A program made the position numbers and the translations under genes. A model generated the notes under the pieces. It was not told the DNA's origin. It worked only from the letters and a program-made list of their open reading frames with translations, and did no database searches. 64,000 bases of DNA. Source: JAJCYK01 sp965224285 (GTDB taxonomy: Bacteria; Bacteroidota; Bacteroidia; Cytophagales; Cyclobacteriaceae). Shown in pieces: positions 1 to 9,168 of this stretch (the first letter of the stretch is position 1; each line of letters begins with the position of its first letter). Location of the stretch: the NCBI GenBank assembly GCA_965224285.1, contig OZ245043.1:4650001-4714000 (forward strand), read 5' to 3'.

Positions 1-138
1 CTTGGGGAAGATCAAATAACGGTCGGTCCGGTTCTCTTGGATCAAAGATTCATTAAAATCATCAAAAGCGCTGCTGATCTCGGGTGGTATACCGCCCTTC
101 CAAAACCACCGTACTTCCCCCGATTGGTAAAGGTTCAT
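1..138 (-). CDS. Unknown protein, N-terminal 46 residues only (runs off left edge)
   Basis: An open frame starts at an ATG (complement of 136-138) and stays open to the window edge; an in-frame stop lies just upstream at 154-156. The visible N-terminus begins MNLYQSGEVRWFWKGGIPP and ends with RTDRYLIFPK. It has no signal peptide and reads like a cytosolic protein. The wording resembles an uncharacterised family whose members start with a 'SGE-RWF' stretch and carry 'R-D-YL' further on, but this is from memory and only a fragment is visible. The gene lies 50 bases downstream of the arabinose regulator on the same strand and could be co-transcribed with it. No function is assigned. Confidence 0.6.
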   Translation of the reverse strand, partial: MNLYQSGEVRWFWKGGIPPEISSAFDDFNESLIQENRTDRYLIFPK

Positions 139-188
139 ATAACTAAAATTACTTCAGCAACAGCAAAGAAAAAGCAGCTAGGTAAATA

Positions 189-884
189 TTATACCTTGAA
201 CACAAATCCGTTATCGGCTTTGGTTTGGTATTTTTCCTCATTAAACCGGTATAAAAAAGAGCCTTTTCGGGAGGAGTACTTGTCTTTCTCCTGGAGTTTT
301 TCCAGAATATCCAGAGAGTTGATCTTCTTAATGAAATTTCGTTTATCCAGTTTTTGATCAAATATTTCCTCGTATAGCTTTTGAAGTTGTCTCATGGTGA
401 ATTTTTCCGGAAGCAATTCAAATCCAATAGGCTGAATAGTCGCCCTATATCTTAACCTGGTGATGGCGTAATCTACCATTTCCTGATGATCGAAAATTAA
501 CTCAGGTAATTTTGAGATCTCTACCCACCTGGCCGAGAACTTTTTAGTTAGCTCGGTATCATGCTCCTCAATATTGATCAATGCGTAGTATGCCACTGAA
601 ACGGTTCGTTCAACAGGGTCGCGGTTTATTTCACTAAATGCCCGCAGCTGCTCCATATAGACGTTTTTTAGACCGGTTAGATTGTGCAGAACCCTGGTAG
701 CGGCGTCATCCAGGGTCTCATCGATATGCATAAATCCCCCCATCAACGACCACTTTCCCTCCTGCGGTCGGAACCCGCGTTTGATCAGCAATAACTGTAA
801 TTCTTCCTTCTTCTGGTCGAACCCAAAAATGATGCAGTCAACGGCGACATGAGACTTATTTTCTGCTTGATATTGATGCAGCAT
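189..884 (-). CDS. araR: AraR-like Nudix-fold transcriptional regulator of arabinose use
   Basis: The protein has 231 residues from the ATG at 884; a longer reading would start at a TTG at 920. Residues about 12-140 form a Nudix fold and about 150-231 a winged-helix DNA-binding domain of the NrtR/AraR type (motif LPEKFTMRQLQKLYEE). The Nudix box is degenerate: G50, E56 and R64 are kept, but the three following catalytic glutamate positions read V65, N68 and L69, so hydrolase activity is unlikely. In Bacteroidetes the L-arabinose repressor AraR is a Nudix-family protein of this build, and this gene is divergent from araBDA. The role as arabinose-responsive repressor is therefore inferred from family plus context. 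Inverted repeats at 963-981 and 994-1015 are candidate operators. Confidence 0.85.
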   Translation of the reverse strand: MLHQYQAENKSHVAVDCIIFGFDQKKEELQLLLIKRGFRPQEGKWSLMGGFMHIDETLDDAATRVLHNLTGLKNVYMEQLRAFSEINRDPVERTVSVAYYALINIEEHDTELTKKFSARWVEISKLPELIFDHQEMVDYAITRLRYRATIQPIGFELLPEKFTMRQLQKLYEEIFDQKLDKRNFIKKINSLDILEKLQEKDKYSSRKGSFLYRFNEEKYQTKADNGFVFKV

Positions 885-962
885 GAAACATTGAGCTAAT
901 GGGGAAATTACGTCGGCCAATTCAAATATTCAAGCATTAACCCGGCATAGATAATAATAAAT

Positions 963-981
963 GTAAAAATCACATTTTTAC
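963..981. promoter_or_regulatory. Candidate AraR operator 1 (perfect inverted repeat)
   Basis: GTAAAAA-TCACA-TTTTTAC is a perfect 7+7 base dyad with a 5-base centre, lying between the divergent araR and araB genes. Symmetry and position suggest a dimeric repressor site. Assignment to AraR is inference. Confidence 0.5.
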
Positions 982-993
982 TTGCTTTTAAGC

Positions 994-1015
994 GGTAAAC
1001 TATAGCATTTTTACC
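994..1015. promoter_or_regulatory. Candidate AraR operator 2 (inverted repeat)
   Basis: GGTAAA and TTTACC arms (6 bases each) are separated by 10 bases, 12 bases beyond the first dyad. The arms share the GTAAA/TTTAC core with operator 1. The pair may bind two regulator dimers. Confidence 0.4.
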
Positions 1016-1110
1016 TGTGAAAGGAGGGATAGCGAATTCTGCAGTCTGACCAGTAAAATGTTGATAGTATATATTATTGATTTTAGTTAATTATCTTTTA
1101 GGCTTGGCCT

Positions 1111-2772
1111 ATGGCAGGAAGTTTAGTTATCGGTTTGGATTACGGCACCGATTCAGTTAGATCAGTGCTGGTAGATGCATCAGATGGCCGTACCTTGGCC
1201 AGTGAGGTGCATTGGTATCAGCGTTGGAAAGACGGTAAATATTGTGATCCTGTAAAGTCTCAATTCCGGCAGCATGTACTAGACCATATAGAGGGATTGG
1301 AAGAAACCATCAAAGGAGTAGTTTCTCGGTCGGGTGCATCTCCAGCGCAGATAAAAGCCATTTGTGTTGACACTACCGGATCTTCCCCTATTCCTGTTGA
1401 TCGATCCGGCACCCCGTTGTGTGTGCAGCCTTCATTTGCTGAAGATCCTGACGCGATGATGATATTATGGAAGGACCACACTGCTATTGAAGAAGCAAAT
1501 GAGATCAATAAGCTGGCCAAAAGCTGGGGGGGTGAGGACTATACGAAGTATGAAGGAGGCATCTATTCCTCGGAGTGGTTCTGGGCTAAGATCCTTCACA
1601 TTATCCGCAACCGGCCAGACATTGATCAGGCGGCCTACTCCTGGATGGAGCATTGTGATCTGATGACCTATCTTCTGGTGGGGGCTCCTGATCTAAATTC
1701 GTTTAAACGAAGCAGGTGTGCCGCAGGACATAAAGCAATGTGGCATAAGAGCTGGGGAGGTCTACCTGCTGATGAATTTTTGCAGCAACTCGATCCATCA
1801 CTGGTAGATCTGAAAAAGAACTTGTATAAAGACAGCTTTACTTCAGATCAGGTAGCCGGCAATCTCTCCCAGGAATGGGCTGAAAAACTTGGATTGACGG
1901 GCGAAACTGTGGTAGCCGTTGGAACCTTTGATGCCCATGCCGGGGCGGTAGGCGCGGAAGTGGAAGAATTTACCCTGGTGCGGGTCATGGGAACTTCTAC
2001 GTGTGATATCATTGTATCGCCGCAAGAAGTGGTTGGAGATAAAACCGTGAAAGGGATTTGTGGCCAGGTGGATGGATCGGTGATCCCGGGAATGATCGGC
2101 CTGGAAGCCGGGCAGTCGGCTTTTGGCGACGTGCTGGCCTGGTTTCGCGACGTAGTATCCTGGCCTATCGATAACCTTTCCAGTTCGATGCAATTGACCG
2201 ACGATCAACGCCGGGAAATGAAAGAATCAATGGTGGTAGAATTGTCTGAAAAAGCCTCTTCCTTACCCTTGGATAAAAATGCTCCGGTAGCGCTCGATTG
2301 GATAAACGGCAGACGAACACCGGATGCTAACCAGGCATTGAAGGGTGCCATGGTAAATTTAACCCTGGGAACCGGAGCGCCGGAAATTTTCCGGGCTCTA
2401 GTAGAAGCGATCTGTTTCGGCTCCCGCAGCATCGTGGAGAGATTTAGGGAGCAAGGTGTGGAGATCAAAACTGTAGTGGGAATAGGCGGAGTGGCAAAGA
2501 AATCCAGTTTCGTTATGCAAACCCTATCCGATGTGCTTAAAATGCCTATCAAAGTTGCCAATTCAGAGCAGGCGCCGGCACTGGGTGCAGCAATGTACGC
2601 CGCTACTGCCGCCGGGATCTACCCCTCGATAGGAGCTGCCATAGAGGGGATGGGTAATGGGTTTGACCAAACCTATTATCCTCAAGCCGCACTAAGCGAT
2701 CATTATGACACCTTATATAAGACTTATTTGGAACTTGGTGCCTTTGTGGAAAGTAAAATAAATTACCTCTGA
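1111..2772 (+). CDS. araB: L-ribulokinase
   Basis: Cytosolic ATP-dependent kinase that phosphorylates L-ribulose to L-ribulose 5-phosphate, the second step of L-arabinose breakdown. The 553-residue length matches bacterial AraB. The FGGY-kinase phosphate-binding strand GLDYGTDSVRS is near residues 8-18, the catalytic-region motif GTFDAHAGAVGAE is near residue 270, and the C-terminal nucleotide-binding motif VVGIGGVAKKS is near residue 455. It is the first gene of the arabinose operon, divergent from the araR-like gene. Its stop is followed after one base by the araD start, so the two are translationally close. Confidence 0.96.
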   Translation: MAGSLVIGLDYGTDSVRSVLVDASDGRTLASEVHWYQRWKDGKYCDPVKSQFRQHVLDHIEGLEETIKGVVSRSGASPAQIKAICVDTTGSSPIPVDRSGTPLCVQPSFAEDPDAMMILWKDHTAIEEANEINKLAKSWGGEDYTKYEGGIYSSEWFWAKILHIIRNRPDIDQAAYSWMEHCDLMTYLLVGAPDLNSFKRSRCAAGHKAMWHKSWGGLPADEFLQQLDPSLVDLKKNLYKDSFTSDQVAGNLSQEWAEKLGLTGETVVAVGTFDAHAGAVGAEVEEFTLVRVMGTSTCDIIVSPQEVVGDKTVKGICGQVDGSVIPGMIGLEAGQSAFGDVLAWFRDVVSWPIDNLSSSMQLTDDQRREMKESMVVELSEKASSLPLDKNAPVALDWINGRRTPDANQALKGAMVNLTLGTGAPEIFRALVEAICFGSRSIVERFREQGVEIKTVVGIGGVAKKSSFVMQTLSDVLKMPIKVANSEQAPALGAAMYAATAAGIYPSIGAAIEGMGNGFDQTYYPQAALSDHYDTLYKTYLELGAFVESKINYL

Positions 2773-2773
2773 T

Positions 2774-3475
2774 ATGTCGAACTACCAGGATTTAAAAAGA
2801 AGATGTTATGAGGCCAATATGCAATTGCCCGAACTAAACCTGGTCATCTATACTTTTGGGAATGTAAGCGCAGTGGATCGCGACCGGGGTGTATTTGCTA
2901 TAAAACCCAGTGGGGTCCCCTATGAAAAACTGGGTTTAAATGATATAGTAATCGTGGACTTTGAGAACCAGGTGGTAGAGGGTACTCTTAGACCTTCTTC
3001 TGACACCAAAACCCATTCTTTTCTATACCGGGAGTGGGAAGAGATTGGAGGCATCTGCCATACACATTCAACTTATTCCGTTTCCTGGGCACAGGCTCAG
3101 AAGGATATTCCCATAATGGGTACTACCCATGCAGATTACCTGACCAGTGATATACCCTGTGCACCCCCCATGGGGGACAACCTCATTGAAGGAGATTATG
3201 AGCATAACACCGGTCAACAAATAATTGACTGTTTCAGCACCAACGGATTGGATTACCGGGAAGTGCAAATGATACTTATAGGAAACCACGGTCCTTTTAC
3301 CTGGGGTAAAGATGCTGATAATGCGGTATTCAACTCTAAATTACTGGAGGAGATTGCCAGGATGGCTTACTTAACATTGACCATCAATCCTGAAGCACCC
3401 AGATTAAAGGAAGCGCTTATCGACAAACACTATCAGCGTAAGCACGGTCCGCTGGGGTATTATGGACAGAATTAG
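2774..3475 (+). CDS. araD: L-ribulose-5-phosphate 4-epimerase
   Basis: Class II aldolase-fold metalloenzyme converting L-ribulose 5-phosphate to D-xylulose 5-phosphate, which feeds the pentose phosphate pathway. The length is 233 residues. The zinc-site residues of the family are visible: D77 in RPSSDT, H96 and H98 in GGICHTHST, and H172 in IGNHGPF. It starts immediately after araB and is followed 61 bases later by araA. Confidence 0.96.
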   Translation: MSNYQDLKRRCYEANMQLPELNLVIYTFGNVSAVDRDRGVFAIKPSGVPYEKLGLNDIVIVDFENQVVEGTLRPSSDTKTHSFLYREWEEIGGICHTHSTYSVSWAQAQKDIPIMGTTHADYLTSDIPCAPPMGDNLIEGDYEHNTGQQIIDCFSTNGLDYREVQMILIGNHGPFTWGKDADNAVFNSKLLEEIARMAYLTLTINPEAPRLKEALIDKHYQRKHGPLGYYGQN

Positions 3476-3536
3476 AATATTGATTAATGGCTGTGCCGAA
3501 TAGAAATCGGACTAAACGCTGTAAAATATTGAAGAT

Positions 3537-5033
3537 ATGGTTGACTTCGCACAATATGAGCTGTGGTTTATAACTGGTAGTCAACATCTATATGGTGAAG
3601 AAACTTTAGAGAACGTAGCCCGTCATGCCGAGGAGATCACATCAGCCTTGGACCATCACCCCGGCATCCCCATTAAAATTAGCAATAAATCCGTGGTTAC
3701 CGCTCCTGATCAGATTGCTAAGGTCATGGAGCAGGCCAACCTCTCATCTAGCTGTATTGGGGTGATCAGCTGGATGCACACCTTTTCCCCCGCACAGATG
3801 TGGATACGTGGTCTGCAGAGTTTGAATAAACCTATGTTGCATCTGCATACCCAATATAATGACACCATTCCCTGGAGTGAGATTGATATGGATTTCATGA
3901 ATGAAAATCAATCCGCTCATGGAGGAAGGGAATTTGGGTTTATGGTAAGCAGGTTGAGAAGGAATAGGAAAGTGGTAGTAGGGCATTGGAGAAATGATAA
4001 AGTGGTCGGCAAGATCGGATCCTGGTCCCGGGCAGCCCTGGGATGGCATGTGATAAATAAGGCTAAAGTAGCCAGGTTTGGTGACAATATGAGACAGGTG
4101 GCCGTGACCGAAGGCGATAAGGTAGAAGCTCAGATGCGGTTTGGATTCACTTGCAACGGTTTTGGTATTGGAGACCTGGTGGAGCACGTAGAAAGCCGTA
4201 GCGATCAGGAAATTGAAGACCTGGTCAACCAGTATGCCGATCTATACCAGATGGATAAACCAGTACGGGAAAGTCATGCCATCAAGGACGCCGCTAAAAT
4301 TGAACTGGGTATGCGCTCATTTCTAAGATCCGGCGACTTTCAAGCATTTACTGATACATTTGAAGACCTACATGGATTGAAGCAATTACCAGGAATAGCA
4401 GTGCAACGCCTAATGGCCGATGGGTATGGGTTTGGTGCCGAGGGTGATTGGAAGACCTCTGCCTTACTCTTTGCCATGAAAGCCATGGACCAGGATCTGG
4501 AAGGCGGTACGTCATTTATGGAGGATTACACTTATGATTTCAGGAATGGAGACTCCCGGGTGTTGGGATCACATATGTTGGAAATATGCCCGTCAATAGC
4601 AGGACATCAGCCTAGGTGCGAGGTGCATCCACTGTCTATTGGAGGCAAGGAAGACCCGGTCAGATTGGTTTTCGGAGTGGAGCAAGGCCCTGCCATAAAC
4701 GTTTCTTTGATGGATATGGGTACCAGATTCAGGATGGTGATCAATAAGGTAGATGTGGTAAATCCGGAGAATGATCTTCCCAAACTACCTGTAGCGCGTG
4801 TACTTTGGAAGCCGCGACCCAATGTGGGCATTGCGGCTCAGGCCTGGATATTGGCAGGAGGCTCGCATCACACCGTTTTTAGTAAGGCTGTTAGCACCGA
4901 AATGATGGAGGATTTTGCTGAAATGGCGGGTATCGAGTCGGTTGTGATCGATGGTAAAACTTCCATCCGTGATTTGAAGACTATACTCCGGTGGAATGAG
5001 GTATATTACCACCTGTTCCAACATAATATGTAA
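3537..5033 (+). CDS. araA: L-arabinose isomerase
   Basis: Interconverts L-arabinose and L-ribulose, the first cytosolic step of the pathway. The protein has 498 residues, the usual length. The divalent-metal ligands known from E. coli AraA have clear counterparts here: E302 (GFGAEGDWK), E329 (SFMEDYTYDF), H346 (GSHMLEICPS) and H445 (GGSHHTVFS). It sits third in the operon; the aldose epimerase gene follows 9 bases after the stop. Confidence 0.97.
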   Translation: MVDFAQYELWFITGSQHLYGEETLENVARHAEEITSALDHHPGIPIKISNKSVVTAPDQIAKVMEQANLSSSCIGVISWMHTFSPAQMWIRGLQSLNKPMLHLHTQYNDTIPWSEIDMDFMNENQSAHGGREFGFMVSRLRRNRKVVVGHWRNDKVVGKIGSWSRAALGWHVINKAKVARFGDNMRQVAVTEGDKVEAQMRFGFTCNGFGIGDLVEHVESRSDQEIEDLVNQYADLYQMDKPVRESHAIKDAAKIELGMRSFLRSGDFQAFTDTFEDLHGLKQLPGIAVQRLMADGYGFGAEGDWKTSALLFAMKAMDQDLEGGTSFMEDYTYDFRNGDSRVLGSHMLEICPSIAGHQPRCEVHPLSIGGKEDPVRLVFGVEQGPAINVSLMDMGTRFRMVINKVDVVNPENDLPKLPVARVLWKPRPNVGIAAQAWILAGGSHHTVFSKAVSTEMMEDFAEMAGIESVVIDGKTSIRDLKTILRWNEVYYHLFQHNM

Positions 5034-5042
5034 CAATCGAAC

Positions 5043-6179
5043 ATGAGAAATTTCTTTTCCCCGATCTTATTAGTTATAATAAGCCTCTTGACAACCTGTA
5101 CCCCTGGATCAACTGATGAAGAGCCTGTGGCTACTGTAACTTCAGAATCGTTCGGAACCTTACCTGACGGTACCGAGGCCAACCTGTTTACTCTCCGCAA
5201 CCTGAATGGACTGGAAATGCAGGTAACCAACTACGGGGGTATCATCACCTCGCTCAAAGTGCCTGATAAGGCCGGTAATTTCGGTGATATTATGCTGGGT
5301 TATGACAATCTGCAAGGCTATGTGGATAACAACCCGTACTTCGGGGCTATTATTGGCCGGTACGGCAATCGAATCGCCAGGGGTAAGTTTGTTTTAGACA
5401 GCACAGAGTACCAGCTTGAAGTTAATAATCTTGGCAATCACCTCCATGGTGGATTAACGGGATTTGATAAGGTGCTATGGGATGCCGATACTATGATCAA
5501 TGAGGATGGGGTTGGAGTGAAGTTCTCCTATACCAGTAAGGATATGGAGGAAGGTTACCCCGGTAATTTGCAAACTGAAGTCACCTATTTTTTGGGTAAT
5601 GACAATACGCTGACATTTGACTACCAGGCAACCACCGATAAGAAGACTGTTGTTAACCTGACCAACCATGCTTACTATAACCTGGGAAATTCTGAAAATA
5701 TCCTGGACCATGAGCTTATGCTAAACGCCGACCAGTATCTTGAGGTAGATAGCACCCTAATCCCCGTGGAAATAGCTTTAGTTGATGATACGCCATTTGA
5801 CTTTAGGAGTGCAAAATCTATAGGACAGGATATTGACCAGCACCATATCCAGTTGGAGCATGGCGGCGGCTACGATCACTGCTGGGTGATCAACCAAACT
5901 GGCGAGGAACTGGCTTTGGCTGCTACTTTGTTTGAACCGAATAGCGGTAGGTTTATGGAGGTGTTTACCACCGAACCGGGTATTCAATTCTATTCGGGAA
6001 ATTTTCTGGATGGTACCCTTACCGGCAAAGCTGGTCAGACCTATGAACATCGCAGTGGATTATGTTTAGAAACCCAGCATTTTCCTGATTCCCCCAATCA
6101 ACCTGAATTTCCATCGGTAGTATTAAACCCCGGAGATATCTATAGCAGTAAAACCGTCGCTAAATTTTCCACCAAATAA
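5043..6179 (+). CDS. galM: Aldose 1-epimerase (mutarotase), lipoprotein
   Basis: Interconverts alpha and beta anomers of a free sugar, here probably L-arabinose released outside the cytoplasm. The 378-residue protein begins with a lipoprotein signal ending in LLTTC (Cys19), so it should act in the periplasm or at the outer membrane. Family motifs include NHLHGGLTGFDK and NLTNHAYYNLG (catalytic histidine region) and LCLETQHFPDSP near the C-terminus (catalytic glutamate). Its place between araA and the symporter supports a job in preparing sugar for uptake and isomerisation. Confidence 0.93.
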   Translation: MRNFFSPILLVIISLLTTCTPGSTDEEPVATVTSESFGTLPDGTEANLFTLRNLNGLEMQVTNYGGIITSLKVPDKAGNFGDIMLGYDNLQGYVDNNPYFGAIIGRYGNRIARGKFVLDSTEYQLEVNNLGNHLHGGLTGFDKVLWDADTMINEDGVGVKFSYTSKDMEEGYPGNLQTEVTYFLGNDNTLTFDYQATTDKKTVVNLTNHAYYNLGNSENILDHELMLNADQYLEVDSTLIPVEIALVDDTPFDFRSAKSIGQDIDQHHIQLEHGGGYDHCWVINQTGEELALAATLFEPNSGRFMEVFTTEPGIQFYSGNFLDGTLTGKAGQTYEHRSGLCLETQHFPDSPNQPEFPSVVLNPGDIYSSKTVAKFSTK

Positions 6180-6188
6180 CCTTTAGAC

Positions 6189-7879
6189 ATGTCGGAATTC
6201 GCCACGCTTGACTGGATTGTGCTGGGAATATTCTGCGCTGCCCTCATAGGAATTATCGTATGGGTGAGCCAAATGAAAGAGGACACCTCCTTTGATTATT
6301 TTCTAGCCGGCCGGGATGTAGGTTGGTTTGCCATTGGGGCGTCCATCTTCGCTTCCAATATTGGTTCGGAGCACTTGGTGGGTCTGGCCGGCGCGGGAGC
6401 CAGCAGCGGAATGGCCATGGCCCACTGGGAAATGCACGGTTGGCTTATTCTGATCCTGGGATGGCTGTTTGTGCCTTTCTATTCCCGCAGCGGGGTATTT
6501 ACTATGCCGGAGTTTCTGGAGAAACGTTACAATGCAGCCTCCAGATCCATATTATCAATTATCAGTCTAATCAGTTACGTACTGACTAAGGTCGCAGTAA
6601 CCGTTTATGCGGGAGGAATTGTGTTTAAAGAGGTGTTTGGGATAGAAAGTGTAGTGGGAATCGATTTCTTCTGGATCGGGGCTATTGGTTTGGTGGTGAT
6701 CACTGGTATATATACCGTGATCGGTGGTATGAAATCCGTGTTGTATACTTCGGTATTGCAGACTCCGGTTTTACTGGTTGGTTCGATCACTATATTGGTT
6801 ATTGGCTTGATCAAAGTAGGAGGTTGGGGTGAGTTGATGGAGATTATGAGTAATGTCAATGTGCGGTATGCTGCCGGCGATGGAAACGTAGTTTATGAAA
6901 GCGATACTGATGTAATGACCTCCCTGATACGATCAGCATCTGATCCGGAATTTCCCTGGACTGGTGTGCTGCTGGGTTCGGCCATTATAGGATTCTGGTA
7001 TTGGTGTACCGATCAATATATCGTGCAGCGGGTTCTTTCCGGCCGAGATCAAAAGCAAGCCCGCAGGGGAACCATATTTGGCGCCTATCTTAAAACCACT
7101 CCGGTTTTCATCTTTCTCATTCCCGGTATGATCGCCTACGCCTTAAATGCCAAAGGAGTGATCTAAGCTCTAGTGATGCCGCCTTTCCCACCTTGGTATC
7201 CTCCCTGCTTCCGGCAGGTTTGAAAGGAGTGGTGGTGGGAGGTTTGCTGGCCGCCTTGATGAGTTCGCTGGCCTCGCTCTTTAATTCATCTGCCATGTTG
7301 TTTACGGTAGATTTTTACCAGAAATATCGACCTGAATCATCGGAAAAACACCTGGTTAAAGTGGGCCGTATTGCCACCACCGTGATCATCGTATTGGGGA
7401 TTTTATGGATCCCGGTGATGCGCAGCCTGGGTAGCGTATTGTATGAGTACTTGCAGCAAGTTCAGGGATTATTAGCCCCCGGGATAGCTGCGGTGTTCTT
7501 TATGGGGGTATTCTATAAAAAAGCCACTCCAAAAGCCGGCATGTGGGGTTTGATCACAGGATTTGTACTGGGAATGTTTCGGTTGGCAGTAAACATCTTT
7601 GAGGACAGCTTCAGTCCGGATGGAATAATCTATCAATGGTTCATTGCCACTAATTGGCTGCACTATACCATTTTCTTGTTCTTCCTGTCAATATTATTGA
7701 TTGTAATAATTAGTTTATTTACCCCGAAACCGGCCCCTCAACAGGTTGCCGGCTTAACTTATGGGTCCGCTACACCTGAGGAGTTAGCGGAAACCAGGAA
7801 CAGCTGGAACAGGTGGGATGTGATCCATACGGTTATAATCGTATCAATAATCGTAATATTTTATATATACTTTTGGTAG
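6189..7879 (+). pseudogene. Sodium/sugar symporter (SSS family), split by a -1 frameshift
   Basis: Two adjacent frames together encode a full sodium:solute symporter of about 560 residues. The first part (6189-7166, 325 residues) carries the N-terminal helices, including FDYFLAGRDVGWFAIG and ASNIGSEHLVGLAGAGA, and ends at a TAA at 7164-7166. The second part continues in another frame through SSDAAFPTLVSSLLPAGLKG to the C-terminal helices (stop near 7879). Stepping back one base at about 7160 restores one continuous reading, so the sequence behaves as if one base were missing (or two were added). No classical slippery heptamer is seen there. This may be a real inactivating mutation or an assembly error; an intact copy would be the arabinose importer of the operon. 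Confidence 0.85.
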
Positions 7880-7887
7880 CGGAAGCG

Positions 7888-8229
7888 TCAGGAAAGTTGC
7901 CGGTTAAACACCAAGGCATTTTCCACCCAGTAATCCAGGTCTTCATCCAGATCAAAACCTTGAGGATCAATAAATAGGAAGCCTCGCATTATTTTGCCGG
8001 TAAAATCCATGGCTCTGCTACCTCTTTTACCTAATAATTCTTCATAGGGAAGTTTGCCCACCCGGACCATCAAGCGATCTGAGTTGGTTTTTTTATCAAT
8101 ATCCACCCCCAGGCACATTTTGCCATCAACCATAAATATAAGCCCACCCATCATGGGCTTTTCGATCACCTCGGCTCTGCCGCTTAATCGTTGTCTGATC
8201 CTTTCTACTAAATATTCATTATAGGCCAT
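7888..8229 (-). CDS. TfoX N-terminal-domain protein
   Basis: A 113-residue cytosolic protein covering just the TfoX/Sxy N-terminal domain: FNEYL-like opening, RVGKLPYEELL, and a C-terminal FIDPQGFDLDEDLDYWVENAL helix. Stand-alone domains like this are common in Bacteroidota. Competence regulation has been shown only for the two-domain gamma-proteobacterial proteins, so the role here is unknown. The start overlaps the end of the upstream SRPBCC gene by 11 bases, so the two form an operon. It is convergent with the symporter, with 8 bases between stops. Confidence 0.85.
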   Translation of the reverse strand: MAYNEYLVERIRQRLSGRAEVIEKPMMGGLIFMVDGKMCLGVDIDKKTNSDRLMVRVGKLPYEELLGKRGSRAMDFTGKIMRGFLFIDPQGFDLDEDLDYWVENALVFNRQLS

Positions 8230-8671
8230 GTTGCTCGGAAATATCTTTTAGTCCTTTTAGAAACGATTTAATTCCTTTATTCCATCGAGTTTTTATCAGG
8301 GCTCCCATAATCCAACCTAATATACCGTATTTCATTTGGTAAGTCTGATGTTGAGTAACCTGATATTTATTATGGTTTATCTTATTAAAAGTATATACGT
8401 GTTTTAGGCTATCGACGGGGAATGAACAGGCGGTTAATTGGAATTCCAAGGCCTCCTCTGGTTGGTACAGGGTGCATTTTTCTTCGAACCAGTTCTTATA
8501 GTCCTTCATTTCTACTCTCCTGGTGGAACCCACTCCGGTTTTGGTATCGGAAAGTACTTTCGAACTGGCCACGGCAGGATCATACAGAGCCAATTTATCC
8601 ATTTCTGACAGGAAGTTCCATATTACCCCCAAGGGCGCATCGATGATAATGCTATTCTCAAGCGTAGGCAT
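8219..8671 (-). CDS. SRPBCC (START-like) family protein
   Basis: The 150-residue protein from the ATG at 8671 begins MPTLENSIIIDAPLGVIWNF, the typical first strand and helix of polyketide-cyclase/START-type hydrophobic-ligand-binding folds. The middle holds GVGSTRRVEM, and a long C-terminal helix carries LKGLKDISEQ. No catalytic residue can be assigned. It is the first gene of a two-gene operon with the TfoX-domain gene and is divergent from an HxlR regulator, which probably controls it. Confidence 0.8.
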   Translation of the reverse strand: MPTLENSIIIDAPLGVIWNFLSEMDKLALYDPAVASSKVLSDTKTGVGSTRRVEMKDYKNWFEEKCTLYQPEEALEFQLTACSFPVDSLKHVYTFNKINHNKYQVTQHQTYQMKYGILGWIMGALIKTRWNKGIKSFLKGLKDISEQHGL

Positions 8672-8681
8672 AATAAATAAT

Positions 8682-8751
8682 TTAACTTGTAAAAACAAAG
8701 CTAAATATTATCAATTAACTTTTAAAAAGCAAGTTAAAATTATATTAACTT
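8682..8751. promoter_or_regulatory. Cluster of TTAACTT half-sites between SRPBCC and HxlR genes
   Basis: TTAACTT occurs at 8682-8688, 8715-8721 and 8745-8751 on the + strand, and as AAGTTAA at 8731-8737. The pair at 8715-8721/8731-8737 forms a perfect 7+7 dyad with a 9-base centre. All four lie in the 86-base divergent promoter region. Binding by the adjacent HxlR protein is inferred. Confidence 0.55.
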
Positions 8752-8757
8752 AAGGCC

Positions 8758-9168
8758 ATGAATTTAAAATCACATTGCCCTATTCACTTTGCCCTGGAGC
8801 ACATCGGCGACAGATGGTCATTATTGATCCTACGTGATTTAATGTTTAAAGGAAAACGGCATTACAATGAATTTTTTGACAGCGAAGAAAAAATCTCCAC
8901 TACCGTGCTGGTTGACCGCTTGAAGAGGATGGAGGCCCATGGTATCTTGTCCAGCGGAACCGACCCGGTCAAAAAGTCCAGGATACGATACAGTTTGACC
9001 CAGAAGGGGATTGACCTGCTGCCGTTGTTGGTAGATATGATCCTTTGGGGTGCCACTTATGATCCTAAAACGGCTGCGGAAAAATCATTTACCCGGAAGG
9101 CCGGATTTAATCGAAAGCAACTAATTAGTGAATTGACCCGCGGATTAAAGAAGGATCACCTGAATTGA
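8758..9168 (+). CDS. HxlR-family transcriptional regulator
   Basis: The 136-residue winged-helix regulator shows the HxlR signature ALEHIGDRWSLLILRDL near residues 12-28, then VLVDRLKRMEAHGILSS and the beta-wing RYSLTQKGIDLLPLL. A single N-terminal cysteine (Cys7, in SHCPIH) matches the redox- or electrophile-sensing cysteine of this family. It is divergent from the SRPBCC/TfoX operon and flanked by the TTAACTT half-site cluster, which suggests autoregulation and control of its neighbour. Confidence 0.9.
   Translation: MNLKSHCPIHFALEHIGDRWSLLILRDLMFKGKRHYNEFFDSEEKISTTVLVDRLKRMEAHGILSSGTDPVKKSRIRYSLTQKGIDLLPLLVDMILWGATYDPKTAAEKSFTRKAGFNRKQLISELTRGLKKDHLN

Noticed and set aside
37..357. 106-residue plus-strand frame at the left end
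   Set aside because: It lies antisense over the start of the left-edge gene and the end of the araR-like gene, both better supported.
7140..7200. Programmed ribosomal frameshift in the symporter gene
   Set aside because: No X-XXY-YYZ slippery heptamer or clear downstream stem was seen; mutation or sequence error is simpler.
1..8000. Polysaccharide utilisation locus with SusC/SusD around the arabinose genes
   Set aside because: No TonB-dependent receptor or SusD-like gene is found in the window.
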